64,000 bases of DNA, taken from positions 1-64,000 of the forward strand of contig NZ_BJFL01000026.1 in the NCBI RefSeq assembly GCF_005405885.1, read 5' to 3'. A program made the position numbers and the translations under genes. Shown here piece by piece: positions 46,937 through 56,568 of the stretch. This DNA comes from Gandjariella thermophila. Its GTDB lineage: Bacteria; Actinomycetota; Actinomycetes; Mycobacteriales; Pseudonocardiaceae. The stretch's first letter is position 1. Each line of letters begins with the position of its first letter. A model generated the notes under the pieces. It searched no databases, was not told where the DNA came from, and worked only from the letters and a program-made list of their open reading frames with translations.

Positions 46937-47206
46937 GTGCCTACATCTCGACCGCGACACATGGTCACCGAAACCGACGAGGTGGCCCGCGCACTCGACG
47001 AGGCCGCCGAGTGCTGGCCGGCGGAACGCCATTCCCGGAGCCGGCTGCTGCTCCGCCTCATCGAAGAGGGACACCGCGCACTGCGCGAGGAACGCCAGCG
47101 TGCCATCGACGAGCGGCGTTCGGCGATCGACGAAACCAGCGGCATGCTGACCGGCGTGTACGGCAAGGACTATCTGGAACGGCTCCGCGAGGACTGGCCG
47201 GCGTGA
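46937..47206 (+). CDS. VapB-like antitoxin
   Basis: 89 residues. An N-terminal segment VTETDEVARALDEAAECWPAE followed by SRSRLLLRLIEEGHRAL is consistent with a ribbon-helix-helix or similar DNA-binding antitoxin; the C-terminal part GMLTGVYGKDYLERLREDWP would bind the toxin. The GTG at 46937 is just behind the operator boxes. Its stop overlaps the VapC start as GTGA. Confidence 0.78.
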   Translation: MPTSRPRHMVTETDEVARALDEAAECWPAERHSRSRLLLRLIEEGHRALREERQRAIDERRSAIDETSGMLTGVYGKDYLERLREDWPA

Positions 47207-47592
47207 TCGTACTGGACGCCAGTGTGTTGATCGCCCACTTCGACGCCATGGACGCCCATCATGAGCAGGCTACGACCCTGTTGCGGGCCGCCGTCCGAGA
47301 ATCCTTCGGCGCGAGCATCGTGACTCTCGCGGAAGTGCTTGTCGGCCCGCACCGTGCGGGCCGCTCGGATGAGGTCGTGTCGATCCTGCACCGGCTTGGC
47401 GTGTCAGCGGTCGAGATGGGTGTGCGGTCGGCGCCGCGCCTGGCCGCGCTGCGGGCGACCACCAATCTGAAGATGCCCGACTGCTGCGTCCTGCTGGCCG
47501 CCGAGGAGTCCCGCGCGAGCATCGCCACGTTCGACGATCGGCTCGCCAAGGCCGCCGCGCAGCGTGGCATCGTTGTCGAGGGCGCTCACTGA
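47203..47592 (+). CDS. VapC-like PIN-domain toxin ribonuclease
   Basis: 129 residues. The PIN domain acidic residues are visible: D5 in VIVLDASVLIAHFD, E in VTLAEVLVG, D in MPDCCVLLAAEE and D in IATFDDRLAKAA. VapC toxins cleave specific tRNA or rRNA. It ends 7 bases inside the 3' end of the convergent cysteine dioxygenase gene. Confidence 0.88.
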   Translation: MIVLDASVLIAHFDAMDAHHEQATTLLRAAVRESFGASIVTLAEVLVGPHRAGRSDEVVSILHRLGVSAVEMGVRSAPRLAALRATTNLKMPDCCVLLAAEESRASIATFDDRLAKAAAQRGIVVEGAH

Positions 47593-48092
47593 TCCCGCGC
47601 ACCTCCCGTTCCGCGCTGCGGGACCGGACCGCGGGCGGGGTCGAAGCGGTAGGGCGTCATGGTGTGCCGGGCCGGCCGGTAGACGTGCACGCTGACCGCC
47701 GGATCGGCGCCGTCGTTGCTCACCCGGTGCACGTGGTTCGGGCCGAACACCCGGGACTGGCCGATGGCCACCTGGTGCAGCACCAGAGCCGGGCGGCCGT
47801 CCGGTTCCACCCTGGCCACCCGCTCGGTGAGCGTGCCGGAGACCACGGTGAGCGCGCCGGCCGCGCCGCCGTGGTCGTGCAGGTCGGTGTGCTGGCCAGG
47901 CAGCCAGGACAGCAGCCACACCTCGTGGTCCTCGGTGCGGTCGATGAGCGCGGACCAGCGCTCGCGCGGGTCGTAGCGGAGCAGGTGTCGCCACCGGTCG
48001 CGGTCGGCGGCGTACTCCCGGGCGATCAGCGCGGGGTGGCTGGTGGCGCGCTGGCTGGGCAGGGCAACGGTGTTGGGGGGAACGGCGAACAC
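47586..48092 (-). CDS. Cysteine dioxygenase
   Basis: 168-residue cupin that oxidises cysteine to cysteine sulfinate using ferrous iron and oxygen. Iron histidines are in LPGQHTDLHDHGGAAGALTV (HxH) and GPNHVHRVSN. The start codon is GTG 48092 behind AGGACAG. A 21-residue leader peptide ending in cysteines is encoded 122 bases upstream, which suggests control by cysteine supply. It would lower internal cysteine and feed sulfite or taurine-type metabolism. Confidence 0.92.
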   Translation of the reverse strand: MFAVPPNTVALPSQRATSHPALIAREYAADRDRWRHLLRYDPRERWSALIDRTEDHEVWLLSWLPGQHTDLHDHGGAAGALTVVSGTLTERVARVEPDGRPALVLHQVAIGQSRVFGPNHVHRVSNDGADPAVSVHVYRPARHTMTPYRFDPARGPVPQRGTGGARDQ

Positions 48093-48213
48093 GCTCGATC
48101 TGTCCTCACGGGATGCTACTGGGGCGCGGACCGCACCGCTGGCGACACCGGAGGAACGACACCGGAGAGATCGCGTGCGGCGGCGGGCCCGCGGAAGGAG
48201 ACGGGTCCGGGCA

Positions 48214-48279
48214 TCACCGACACGGACAGAGCGCGCTGGCGACGCGGCGGAGGTCGATGTGACCCCGCCGGTCGATCAT
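48214..48279 (-). CDS. Cysteine-containing leader peptide upstream of cysteine dioxygenase
   Basis: A 21-codon frame starting at ATG 48279 encodes MIDRRGHIDLRRVASALC followed by PCR. This matches the actinobacterial 'putative leader peptide' pattern RRHxDLxRVA..LC that precedes sulfur and cysteine genes. An in-frame GTG at 48294 would add 5 residues. Two cysteine codons at the very end would make the ribosome slow when Cys-tRNA is scarce and so alter folding of the 120-base spacer. The spacer has a direct repeat CTCCGGTGTCG and GC-rich stems. Translation is inferred from the motif; the ribosome site is weak. Confidence 0.7.
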   Translation of the reverse strand: MIDRRGHIDLRRVASALCPCR

Positions 48280-48587
48280 GGCGCGCAGCAACACACCCTG
48301 AGCGAACCAGCCGCGAGGGGCCGCGGTCAAGCGCGACCATCCCGTGAGCACCGGATCGTGGGCAACGCCACGGGGGCAGGTCACCGTCCCGCCGGCGTCA
48401 GGCCGCGGCGTCGAGGGCGGCCGGGTCCTCGCAGCCGGCGGAGAGGCGGACAGCCCCTGGGGCACGGGGTCGCCCCACCGCGCGCGGCGGACGGCGCTGC
48501 TGTGCAGCGCGGTGATCGCGGCCATGCGACCCGGCCGGGCTCGGTCATGGCTGCTTCTCCGCGAGTCCGCGCGCGGGTACTGCATGC
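48280..48587. other. Region between leader peptide and gpsA
   Basis: About 308 bases after the gpsA stop, holding the promoter of the leader/cysteine dioxygenase unit. On the minus strand one frame is open from an ATG near 48525 right through into the leader peptide, so a longer precursor is formally possible. A 20-base segment (48554-48573) repeats the kdpB leader at 14096-14115. Confidence 0.4.
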
Positions 48588-49613
48588 TCACGACCATTCG
48601 TGCTTCTGGGCGCGGCCGAGCAGTTCGGCGGCCATGTCCTCCGGGCGCAGGCCCTCGTGGCAGACGCGGTGCACGCCGTCGGTGATCGGCACATCGACGC
48701 CGTGCCGGCGGGCGAGTTCGCGCAGCGACGAGCAGGACTTCACGCCCTCGGCGACCTGACCGTGCGCGGCATCCTGCGCCTGGGCCAGCGTCTCGCCCCG
48801 ACCCAGCCGCTCGCCGAAGGTGCGGTTGCGGGACAGCGGCGAGCTGCAGGTCGCCACCAGGTCGCCGAGCCCGGCCAACCCGGCGAAGGTGAGCGGGTCG
48901 GCGCCCAGCGCGACGCCCAGCCGCGCGGTTTCCGCGAGCCCCCGGGTGATCAGCGACGCCGTGGTGTTGTGGCCGTAGCCGAGGCCGGCCGCCATCCCGC
49001 AGGCCAGCGCGATCACGTTCTTGCACGCCCCGCCCAGCTCGCAGCCGATCACGTCGGTGTTGGTGTAGGGGCGGAAGTAACTGGTGACACACGCGGTCTG
49101 CAGGGCGACCGCGCGGTCGTGGTCGGTGCAGGCGATGACCGTGGCGGTGGGCTGCTCGGCGGCGATCTCCTTGGCCAGGTTGGGCCCGGACACCACGGCC
49201 ACCTGGGTCTCCGGCACCTCGGCGACCTCGCGGATCACCTCGCTCATCCGCTTCAGCGTGCCCAGCTCCACGCCCTTGGCCAGGCTCACCAGCGTGCCGC
49301 CGGCGGGCAGCAGGTCCCGCCAGCCGATCAGGTTGTCCCGCAGGGTCTGGCTGGGTACGGCGAGCACCACCACGTCGGCGCCCTTCAGCGCCTGCTCCGG
49401 ATCGGCGGTGCAGGACAGGTTCTCCGGCAGCCGCACCCCGGGCAGGTAGTCGGGGTTGGCCCGGTGTTCGGAGATCATCGTGGCCACCTGAGGGCGCCTG
49501 GCCCACAGCACCACGTCCCGTCCGGCGTCGGCGAGCACCTTGGCGAACGTGGTGCCCCACGAACCGGCGCCGAGCACCGCGAACCGCTGTGTTTCCCCGT
49601 CCGCGCCGGACAT
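48588..49613 (-). CDS. gpsA: Glycerol-3-phosphate dehydrogenase [NAD(P)+]
   Basis: 341 residues. It makes glycerol-3-phosphate for phospholipids from dihydroxyacetone phosphate. The nucleotide site [21 protein letters not shown] is at about 11-31; [36 protein letters not shown] and [20 protein letters not shown] carry the catalytic lysines. It is 1 base downstream of the plsC stop, so both belong to one lipid operon. Confidence 0.97.
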   Translation of the reverse strand: MSGADGETQRFAVLGAGSWGTTFAKVLADAGRDVVLWARRPQVATMISEHRANPDYLPGVRLPENLSCTADPEQALKGADVVVLAVPSQTLRDNLIGWRDLLPAGGTLVSLAKGVELGTLKRMSEVIREVAEVPETQVAVVSGPNLAKEIAAEQPTATVIACTDHDRAVALQTACVTSYFRPYTNTDVIGCELGGACKNVIALACGMAAGLGYGHNTTASLITRGLAETARLGVALGADPLTFAGLAGLGDLVATCSSPLSRNRTFGERLGRGETLAQAQDAAHGQVAEGVKSCSSLRELARRHGVDVPITDGVHRVCHEGLRPEDMAAELLGRAQKHEWS

Positions 49614-49614
49614 C

Positions 49615-50412
49615 TCAGGACCCGGCCTCCCCGGTGCGCTCGCCGCCGCCGTCCACCGCGTCCGGGCCGGGCAAGCCCGCCGACTCCGGCCCCGCGTTCG
49701 ACGCCGCCCTGGCCCGCACGGGCTGGTAGAAGCCGGCCGGCGCCGGCTCCGGCCGGATCTCCGCGAGCAGGTCCTTCACCCGGCCCATGAGCAGGTCGGT
49801 GACCTCACGCAGCACGGCGTTGCTGGCCGGCCTGGCCCGGAACTCCGACAGGTCAACGGGGTCGCCGAAGCGGTGGGTGACGGTGCCTCTGGGTACCGGG
49901 CGGAACTTCTTGTTGTAGCCGTCGTAGATGGACCGGGTGCCCCAGCGGGCCACCGGGATCAGCGGCACGTCGTGGTCCAGCGCGAGCCGGGCCACCCCGG
50001 TGCGGGGCTGCATCGGCCAGCCGTCCGGGTCGCGGGTGATGGTGCCCTCCGGGTAGATGACCACCACCTTGCCCTCCTCCAGCGCCCGGTGCGCGTCGCG
50101 CAGGCTCTGCTGCGCGTTCGCCGTGCCCCGGTACACCGGGATCTGCCCGGTGGCGACCAGCACCTTCCGCAGCACCGGCACGTCCCAGAGGGTGTTCTTG
50201 GCCAGGAACCGGGGAATGCGGCCGCGGTCCCGCACGCACACCGCGTCGTAGAGCGGGTCGATGTGCGAGACGTGGTTCATCACCAGCAACGCCGGACCGG
50301 TCTCCGGGATACGCTCCGCGCCGATCAGCACCCGGCGCGCGAGCAGGTTGGTCACCGGGTAGAAGACCGCCGCGGCCACCCCGACCCAGAGACCGCCCTT
50401 CTCCTTGGCCAC
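49615..50412 (-). CDS. plsC: 1-acyl-glycerol-3-phosphate acyltransferase (PlsC family)
   Basis: 265 residues. It adds the second acyl chain to lysophosphatidate at the membrane. The acyltransferase motifs are [13 protein letters not shown] (HxxxxD), the block [23 protein letters not shown] and [16 protein letters not shown]. The N-terminal segment [16 protein letters not shown] is weakly hydrophobic. The GTG at 50412 follows AAAGGGG. Together with gpsA it forms a glycerolipid operon. Confidence 0.93.
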   Translation of the reverse strand: MAKEKGGLWVGVAAAVFYPVTNLLARRVLIGAERIPETGPALLVMNHVSHIDPLYDAVCVRDRGRIPRFLAKNTLWDVPVLRKVLVATGQIPVYRGTANAQQSLRDAHRALEEGKVVVIYPEGTITRDPDGWPMQPRTGVARLALDHDVPLIPVARWGTRSIYDGYNKKFRPVPRGTVTHRFGDPVDLSEFRARPASNAVLREVTDLLMGRVKDLLAEIRPEPAPAGFYQPVRARAASNAGPESAGLPGPDAVDGGGERTGEAGS

Positions 50413-50553
50413 GTTCGCCCCTTTCCGTGTTGACCGCGATGGACCCGCCAGTCGGCGTAGTTTCCCTTTCCGACCGGGCGAGGTCCAGAGCCGGGGCCGG
50501 CCCGGCGGGTCGGCGACCGGCCCGGCCGGCGGGCTTCGGGGCAAGATGGCGGG

Positions 50554-51270
50554 GTGGGAATCCCCATGGGTGACGGCACGGGTGTCCGGCGGCGCGGCCC
50601 CGCCGGCGGCGGGGTCGACCTGGTCGTCCCGGTCAAGCCGTTGCGGCGGGCCAAGTCGCGGCTGGTCGGCGCCGCGGACGGCGGCGCCGGCGATCCGGTC
50701 GCGCACGCCGCGCTGGTGACCGGGCTCGCGCTGGACACGGTGGCCGCGGCGCGGTCGGCGAGCAGGGTGCGCCGGGTGCTGGTGGTCACCTCCGACCCGG
50801 AACTCGCCGCCACGTTGCGGGCCGAGGGCGTGGACGTGATCCCGGACACGCCGGCGGCCGGCCTGAACGCCGCCTTGCGGCACGGCGCCGAGGTGCTCGG
50901 GCAGCGCGGCGACGGCCGGGCCGGAACGGTCGGCGCGCTGCAGGCCGACCTGCCGGCGTTGCGGCCGGCGGAGTTGGACGCGGCGGTGGACGCCGCGGCC
51001 GGCCGGAGGGCGTTCTGCCCGGACCGCCACGGCACCGGCACCACGCTCCTGCTCGCCGCCCGGGGCGAGCCGCTGCGCCCGTCGTTCGGGCCGGGCTCGG
51101 CCGCGGCGCACGCCGCATCCGGGGCGGTCATGCTGGACGGCGCATGGCCGTCGCTGCGCTGTGACGTGGACACCGCCGAGGACCTGGCCGTCGCCGCCGA
51201 ACTCGGCCTGGGCCCGCGCAGCACCGCGCTGCTGGGCGCCGCGTGCGGCGCGTCCCGGCCCGCGCCGTGA
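50554..51270 (+). CDS. fbiD: Phosphoenolpyruvate/2-phospho-lactate guanylyltransferase (FbiD/CofC)
   Basis: 238 residues of the CofC family, needed for coenzyme F420 synthesis. VDLVVPVKPLRRAKSRLVG is the nucleotide-binding start; VVTSDPELAATL, ALQADLPALRPAELDAA and SFGPGSAAAH are family signatures, ending with LRCDVDTAEDL. In mycobacteria FbiD joins GTP to phosphoenolpyruvate. The position between gpsA and ppk equals Rv2983. The other fbi genes are not in this window. Confidence 0.92.
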   Translation: MGIPMGDGTGVRRRGPAGGGVDLVVPVKPLRRAKSRLVGAADGGAGDPVAHAALVTGLALDTVAAARSASRVRRVLVVTSDPELAATLRAEGVDVIPDTPAAGLNAALRHGAEVLGQRGDGRAGTVGALQADLPALRPAELDAAVDAAAGRRAFCPDRHGTGTTLLLAARGEPLRPSFGPGSAAAHAASGAVMLDGAWPSLRCDVDTAEDLAVAAELGLGPRSTALLGAACGASRPAP

Positions 51271-51310
51271 CCGCCGTGCCGGGGTGACCGCGCGGCGTAG
51301 AGTGCGGGCC

Positions 51311-51577
51311 GTGGATCGCTCCGGTGCCCCCGACGACCCCGCGGATCCTCCGGTGCGGGAACCGGGTCGTCCGCGGCGGACCGGCGCCGCCGAGCAGGCG
51401 ACCGTGCACACCATGCACGCCGACGGTTCGGTGACCCTGCTCTCCGACGGCGGGGTGCTGTTCGACGCGGGCGCGGCCGCGGTGGCGGAGGGCGGCTGGC
51501 GGGCGTTGCGACCGGGACAGCGGGTGACGGTGCTCCGACGGGGCCGGGTGGTCGTCGCCGTCGTTCACCCGGTGTGA
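51311..51577 (+). CDS. Small conserved protein, cold-shock-like fold possible
   Basis: 88 residues: a polar N-terminus of about 30 residues and then ATVHTMHADGSVTLLSDGGV, RALRPGQRVTVLRRGRVVVA. The alternation of short strands and the GTV/SVTL/GQRV pattern recall small beta-barrel nucleic-acid-binding proteins of the cold-shock type, but the RNP motifs are not clear. It is between fbiD and ppk in one direction. Function not assigned. Confidence 0.65.
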   Translation: MDRSGAPDDPADPPVREPGRPRRTGAAEQATVHTMHADGSVTLLSDGGVLFDAGAAAVAEGGWRALRPGQRVTVLRRGRVVVAVVHPV

Positions 51578-51670
51578 CCGCCAGGCTTACCGCGAAGGTT
51601 TCCCGGGGCGGTTACTCGGGCAGGATCTCGGGTTGGCAGACCCCCTGGCCGAGTGAGGGACAATACCCGC

Positions 51671-54163
51671 GTGAGCACAGACGACAGGGAAGACCCACCC
51701 TCGGCGGGCACCGGCTCCGAGGACTCTCCCGCCCGCGCGACACCGGACCGTACGGCCCGGCGGGCGCGCGCCACGCAGCGTCGCAGTGCCCGCCCGACCA
51801 CCCGCCGCAGCCGGACCCGCGCCGGCTCGGGGACCACCTCCGCGCCGGCCACGGACCGTGCCACGCGACCCGTGGCGGACGGGGGTGCCTCGGCGGAGTC
51901 CGAGGACCCGCCCGCGCCGGCCGTCCCGACCGAGACGACCGCGGCGGGAACGAGCGCCGCCGCCGACGGCGCCGCCGTGGCCGGCACCGCCGGCACCACG
52001 CGGCGGCCGGCGGAAGGCACGGCCGAGGAGGCGGCCGAGGCGACCCCGTTGTCCCCGGTCGCGCTGCGCTCGGTGCCCTCCGCTCCGCCGGCGGTCACTC
52101 CGGCCACCGTGGTCACCGACCTGCCCGAGGACCGGTACTTCAACCGGGAGCTGTCCTGGCTGGACTTCAACGCCCGGGTGCTCGCGCTGGCCGAGGACAC
52201 CTCGGCGCCGCTGCTGGAGCGGGCGAAGTTCCTCGCGATCTTCGCGTCGAACCTGGACGAGTTCTACATGGTCCGGGTGGCCGGGCTGAAGCGCCGGCAC
52301 GAGACCGGTCTCTCGGTCCGCAGCGCCGACGGGCTGACCCCGCGCGAGCAGCTCGCCGCGATCTCCAAGCGCACCCAGGAACTGGTCCAGCAGCACGCCA
52401 GGGCGTTCCTGGACGACCTGCGGCCGCTGCTGGAGAAGCAGGACATCCGGTTCGTCACCTGGGCCGACCTCACCACGTTCGACCAGCAGCGGCTGTCCGC
52501 GTACTTCCGTGAGCAGATCTTCCCGGTGCTGACCCCGCTCGCGGTGGACCCGGCGCACCCGTTCCCGTACATCTCCGGGCTGTCGCTCAACCTCGCGGTC
52601 ACGGTGCGCGATCCGGAGAGCGGCACCGAGCACTTCGCCCGCGTCAAGGTGCCGGACAACGTGCCCAGGCTGGTCCGGGTGGACGCGGACCGGGGCGGCA
52701 CCACGTTCCTGCCGCTGGAGGAGCTGATCGCCGCGCACCTCGGCGAACTGTTCTCCGGGATGGACGTGTCCGAGTGCCACACCTTCCGGGTCACCCGCAA
52801 CGCCGACCTGGAAGTCGAGGAGGACCGCGACGAGGACCTGCTGCAGGCCCTGGAACGGGAACTGGCCCGCCGCCGCTTCGGCCCGCCGGTCCGGCTGGAA
52901 GTGGCCGAGACGATGAGCGACCACATGCTCGACCTGCTGCTGCGCGAGCTGGAGGTCGACCCGGACGAGGTCGTCGTGGTGCCCGGGCTGATCGACCTGT
53001 CCTGCCTGTGGCAGCTCTACGGGCTGGACCGCAAGGAGCTCAAGGACCCGCCGTTCGTGCCGGCCACCCCGCCCGCGTTCGGCGAGCGGGAGACGCCGAA
53101 GAGCGTGTTCGCCACGCTGCGCGAGGGGGACGTGCTGGTGCACCACCCGTACGACTCGTTCTCCACGAGCGTGCAGCGGTTCATCGAGCAGGCGGCCTCC
53201 GATCCGAAGGTGCTGGCCATCAAGCAGACGCTGTACCGCACCTCCGGTGACTCGCCGATCGTGGACGCGCTGATCGACGCGGCCGAGGCGGGCAAGCAGG
53301 TGGTCGCGCTGGTGGAGATCAAGGCCCGGTTCGACGAGCAGGCCAACATCAAGTGGGCCCGCGCGCTGGAGAAGGCCGGCGTGCACGTGGTCTACGGGCT
53401 CGTCGGGCTGAAGACCCACTGCAAGACCGCGCTGGTGGTCCGGCAGGAGGGCTCCACGATCCGCCGCTACTGCCACATCGGCACCGGCAACTACAACCCG
53501 AAGACCGCCCGGCTGTACGAGGACATCGGCCTGCTGACCGCCGAGCCGACCATCGGCGCCGACCTCACCGACCTGTTCAACGTGCTCACCGGCTACGCCA
53601 GGCAGCAGACCTACCGGACCCTGATGGTGGCCCCGCACGGGGTGCGCGGCGGGCTGATCGAGCGCATCGAGCGGGAGGTGGAACACGCCCGGCGCGGTCA
53701 GGTGGCGGGGGTGCGGCTGAAGCTGAACTCCCTGGTCGACGAGCAGGTCATCGACGCGCTGTACCGGGCGTCCCAGGCCGGTGTCCCGGTGGATGTGGTG
53801 GTGCGCGGCATCTGCGCGCTCAAGCCGGGTGTGCCGGGCCTCTCCGACAACATCCGGGTGCGCTCAATCCTGGGACGCTTCCTGGAGCACTCCCGGATCT
53901 TCCACTTCGTCGGCTCGGACGAGCACTGGATCGGCAGCGCGGACATCATGCACCGCAACCTGGACCGGCGGGTGGAGGTGCTGGTGCGGGTCGCGGACCC
54001 CAAGCTGGTCGGCCAGTTGGACGCGGTCCTGGACTCGGCGCTGGACCCGTCGACGCGGTGCTGGGTGCTCGGCCCGGACGGCGAGTGGGTGCCGTCCCCG
54101 GCGAACGGCTCGGAGGTCCGGGACCACCAGGTGGAGTTGCTCCGCGCGCACGGGGCGACCTGA
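51671..54163 (+). CDS. ppk: Polyphosphate kinase Ppk1
   Basis: 830 residues. It reversibly polymerises ATP gamma-phosphate into polyphosphate. The first 145 residues are an alanine/threonine/arginine-rich, probably disordered extension. The conserved enzyme begins at [20 protein letters not shown], with [16 protein letters not shown], a phosphorylated histidine region [19 protein letters not shown] and [14 protein letters not shown]. The GTG at 51671 is preferred; 51653 is also in frame. mutT1 follows by 121 bases, as in mycobacteria. Confidence 0.95.
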   Translation: MSTDDREDPPSAGTGSEDSPARATPDRTARRARATQRRSARPTTRRSRTRAGSGTTSAPATDRATRPVADGGASAESEDPPAPAVPTETTAAGTSAAADGAAVAGTAGTTRRPAEGTAEEAAEATPLSPVALRSVPSAPPAVTPATVVTDLPEDRYFNRELSWLDFNARVLALAEDTSAPLLERAKFLAIFASNLDEFYMVRVAGLKRRHETGLSVRSADGLTPREQLAAISKRTQELVQQHARAFLDDLRPLLEKQDIRFVTWADLTTFDQQRLSAYFREQIFPVLTPLAVDPAHPFPYISGLSLNLAVTVRDPESGTEHFARVKVPDNVPRLVRVDADRGGTTFLPLEELIAAHLGELFSGMDVSECHTFRVTRNADLEVEEDRDEDLLQALERELARRRFGPPVRLEVAETMSDHMLDLLLRELEVDPDEVVVVPGLIDLSCLWQLYGLDRKELKDPPFVPATPPAFGERETPKSVFATLREGDVLVHHPYDSFSTSVQRFIEQAASDPKVLAIKQTLYRTSGDSPIVDALIDAAEAGKQVVALVEIKARFDEQANIKWARALEKAGVHVVYGLVGLKTHCKTALVVRQEGSTIRRYCHIGTGNYNPKTARLYEDIGLLTAEPTIGADLTDLFNVLTGYARQQTYRTLMVAPHGVRGGLIERIEREVEHARRGQVAGVRLKLNSLVDEQVIDALYRASQAGVPVDVVVRGICALKPGVPGLSDNIRVRSILGRFLEHSRIFHFVGSDEHWIGSADIMHRNLDRRVEVLVRVADPKLVGQLDAVLDSALDPSTRCWVLGPDGEWVPSPANGSEVRDHQVELLRAHGAT

Positions 54164-54284
54164 CGGCATGGTGCGGAACTGGCCCGCGATGAGGAGGGAG
54201 GGCGAAGCCCCGGGACCAGGCGGGCGAACGTAGGACACCGGACGAGCGCACAGACGGCCGCGGACACGAGGGAGAGGGCGACCA

Positions 54285-55361
54285 GTGGGTAGGGCCGACG
54301 ACGGCGGGCCTGACGCGACGGGCGACGCGGTGCGGGCGGCGGGAGCGGTGCTGTGGCGGCCGGGTGACGGCGCGCGCGGGCCGGCGGCCGGGAACCGGGA
54401 CATCGGGATCGAGGTGGCCCTGGTGCACCGCCCCCGTTACGACGACTGGTCGCTACCGAAGGGAAAGCTCGACCCCGGCGAGACCGAACCGGTGGCGGCG
54501 GTCCGGGAGATCGCCGAGGAAACCGGGTATCGCGCCGTGCTGGGACCGTTTCTACGCCGGATCCGCTATTCGGTGACCCGGAAGCGTGATCTGCCGCCTC
54601 GGCGGGCCGGCAGGGTCTCGCCCAAGGTGGTCGACTACTTCGCCGCCCGTGCGGTCGACGGCGCCTTCCGGGCGAACGCCGAAGTGGACGAGTTGCGCTG
54701 GCTGCCGCTCGGCGAGGCGGAAGCGCTGCTGAGTTACCCGGGCGACCGCGAGGTGTTGGCCGCTTTCCGCGCGCTGCCGTATCCGCTCACGTCGGTGCTG
54801 CTGATCCGGCACGCCGAGGCGGGGAGCCGGGACGAGTGGCCGGGCGAGGACGACCTGCGGCCGCTGACCCCGGCGGGCAAGGCGCAGGCGGAGGCGCTCC
54901 GCGAACTGCTTCCGCTGTTCGGCGTGGACCGGGTGTACTCGGCGCCCCCGCTCCGGTGCGCGCAGACGGTGCGGGGGCTGGCCGAGGACCTCGGAACGCC
55001 GATCCGGCAGGAGCCCCTGCTCGGCGAGAAGGGCTACCTGCAGGATCCGGCGGCGAGCGAAGCCAGGCTGCTGGAGATCGCAGCGACCGGTGGCACGCCG
55101 GTCGTCTCCAGCCAGGGCGGGGTGATTCCCGCCCTGGTCGCCGGAATCGCCGAGCACGACGGACTCGCGCTCGGCGAGGTGCACAGCAGGAAGGGCAGCC
55201 TGTGGGTGCTTTCGTTCGTGCAACCGAAGCAACCGGACGGAAATCCCGGTAGCGGGGGCACCCGCCCCACTGCCCGGCCCCGGCTGGTCGCCGCGCACTA
55301 CATTCCGACGGCGCTCGCGGAATCCTCGGTACCGGTGCGGCGGGCGAACCCGAGCGGATGA
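54285..55361 (+). CDS. mutT1: Two-domain Nudix hydrolase / histidine phosphatase (MutT1)
   Basis: 358 residues. The N-terminal Nudix domain has the box GKLDPGETEPVAAVREIAEETGY. The C-terminal domain is a histidine-phosphatase fold with LLIRHAEAGSRDEW. In mycobacteria this fusion hydrolyses 8-oxo-dGTP and diadenosine polyphosphates and cleans the nucleotide pool. GGAGAGGG precedes the GTG start. It lies directly after ppk, again as in Rv2984-Rv2985. Confidence 0.94.
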   Translation: MGRADDGGPDATGDAVRAAGAVLWRPGDGARGPAAGNRDIGIEVALVHRPRYDDWSLPKGKLDPGETEPVAAVREIAEETGYRAVLGPFLRRIRYSVTRKRDLPPRRAGRVSPKVVDYFAARAVDGAFRANAEVDELRWLPLGEAEALLSYPGDREVLAAFRALPYPLTSVLLIRHAEAGSRDEWPGEDDLRPLTPAGKAQAEALRELLPLFGVDRVYSAPPLRCAQTVRGLAEDLGTPIRQEPLLGEKGYLQDPAASEARLLEIAATGGTPVVSSQGGVIPALVAGIAEHDGLALGEVHSRKGSLWVLSFVQPKQPDGNPGSGGTRPTARPRLVAAHYIPTALAESSVPVRRANPSG

Positions 55362-55698
55362 GCCCGGCTCCCGAGCACCGCGCCACGTACCGCATACGGC
55401 GCCTGAGTGCCGCACAGCGCGGCCGAACCAGCGTAACCGCCCAACGGGACCCTTCCACGGGAACGGCCCGACGGAACCCCGCTGCGGGCGGTATATCCGG
55501 CGCCGTGGACCCGAGCTGTGTCTTTCGCCGACTTTGTCCGCGGCTTCGCCCGCCTCCGTGCGCGGGAGACCAATCCACGCACGCCCGCGATCGCGTCGCC
55601 GGGGCTTGCGAGCTGGCGGCCAGACGGCGGTGATGTGGTGGTAGGGCCGGGACGTCACGGCTAGCCCCGGCCGTCATCCGGAATTCAGCCGATAGGGT
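55362..55698. other. Convergent gap between mutT1 and hupB
   Basis: About 337 bases between two gene ends, without a credible gene in either strand. Some short inverted repeats are present, but none has a perfect long stem, so I do not call a terminator. Confidence 0.45.
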
Positions 55699-56316
55699 TC
55701 ACTTCTTTCCGCGGCTGGACCTCTTCGGAGCGGTGCTGGTCGCCTTCTTGGCCGCCGGACGCGCGCTCTTCGCTGTGCTCTTGGCCGCGCCCTTGGCCGA
55801 AGTCGCCTTGGTGGCAGGCTTCTTGGCGGCCGCCGACGCCCGCGCCGACGTGCTGGCCTTGCGCGCGGTCGGCTTCGGCGCCGCCTTCGTGGCGCCGGCC
55901 TTCGCCGTGCTCGCCTTGGCCGTGGTCGCACGCGTCGTGGCCTTGCGCGTGGTGGTCGCGGTGGCGGTGGCCCGGGTCGACGTGCTCCGCGCGGCGGTCG
56001 ACCGGCTGCCCGCCTTGGCGGCGGTCGCCTTCGGCAGCTTCTTGGCTCCACTGACGACGTCCTTGAACGTGGAGCCGGCGCGGAAGGCAGGCACGTTGGT
56101 CTTCTTGACCTTCACGGCCTCACCGGTGCGCGGGTTGCGCGCGGTCCGCGCGGCCCTGGCGCGCTTTTCGAAGACGCCGAAGCCCGTGATGTTGACCTTC
56201 TCGCCCTTCTGCACGCTGCGCACGATGACGTCGACGAGACCGTCGACCGCGGCACCCGCGGCCTTCTTGTCGCCGATGCGCTCCGCAAGCGCGTCGATGA
56301 GCTGACTCTTGTTCAC
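55699..56316 (-). CDS. hupB: Nucleoid protein HU with lysine/alanine-rich tail (HupB)
   Basis: 205 residues. The N-terminal 90 residues are a normal HU domain ([56 protein letters not shown]). The last 115 residues are an alanine/lysine/threonine histone-like tail, as in mycobacterial and other actinobacterial HupB. It compacts DNA and binds it in part non-specifically through the tail. The GTG at 56316 is preceded by GGGAGGG. It is transcribed alone. Confidence 0.96.
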   Translation of the reverse strand: MNKSQLIDALAERIGDKKAAGAAVDGLVDVIVRSVQKGEKVNITGFGVFEKRARAARTARNPRTGEAVKVKKTNVPAFRAGSTFKDVVSGAKKLPKATAAKAGSRSTAARSTSTRATATATTTRKATTRATTAKASTAKAGATKAAPKPTARKASTSARASAAAKKPATKATSAKGAAKSTAKSARPAAKKATSTAPKRSSRGKK

Positions 56317-56568
56317 TTCAGTCCCTCCCAGGACGGTCACGACCCTACGGTTGGGCCGACTCTAGGATCACGGTAAGCCCACCGCACCGCAAATTCCACG
56401 TGCCACGCCCGATTTTTTGTTGCGGTGTGGGATGTTCCGCTCTTCAGAGGGACGGATGAGCGCTTGCCAGCCGCCGAGGGCCGGAGTTCGGGAGGTCTTT
56501 GGGGCCGCCGGATCGCCTTTCGGCTCGCCGGTTTCCGGTCTGTGCGGCGGATCCGGCGGCCCCGCCAG

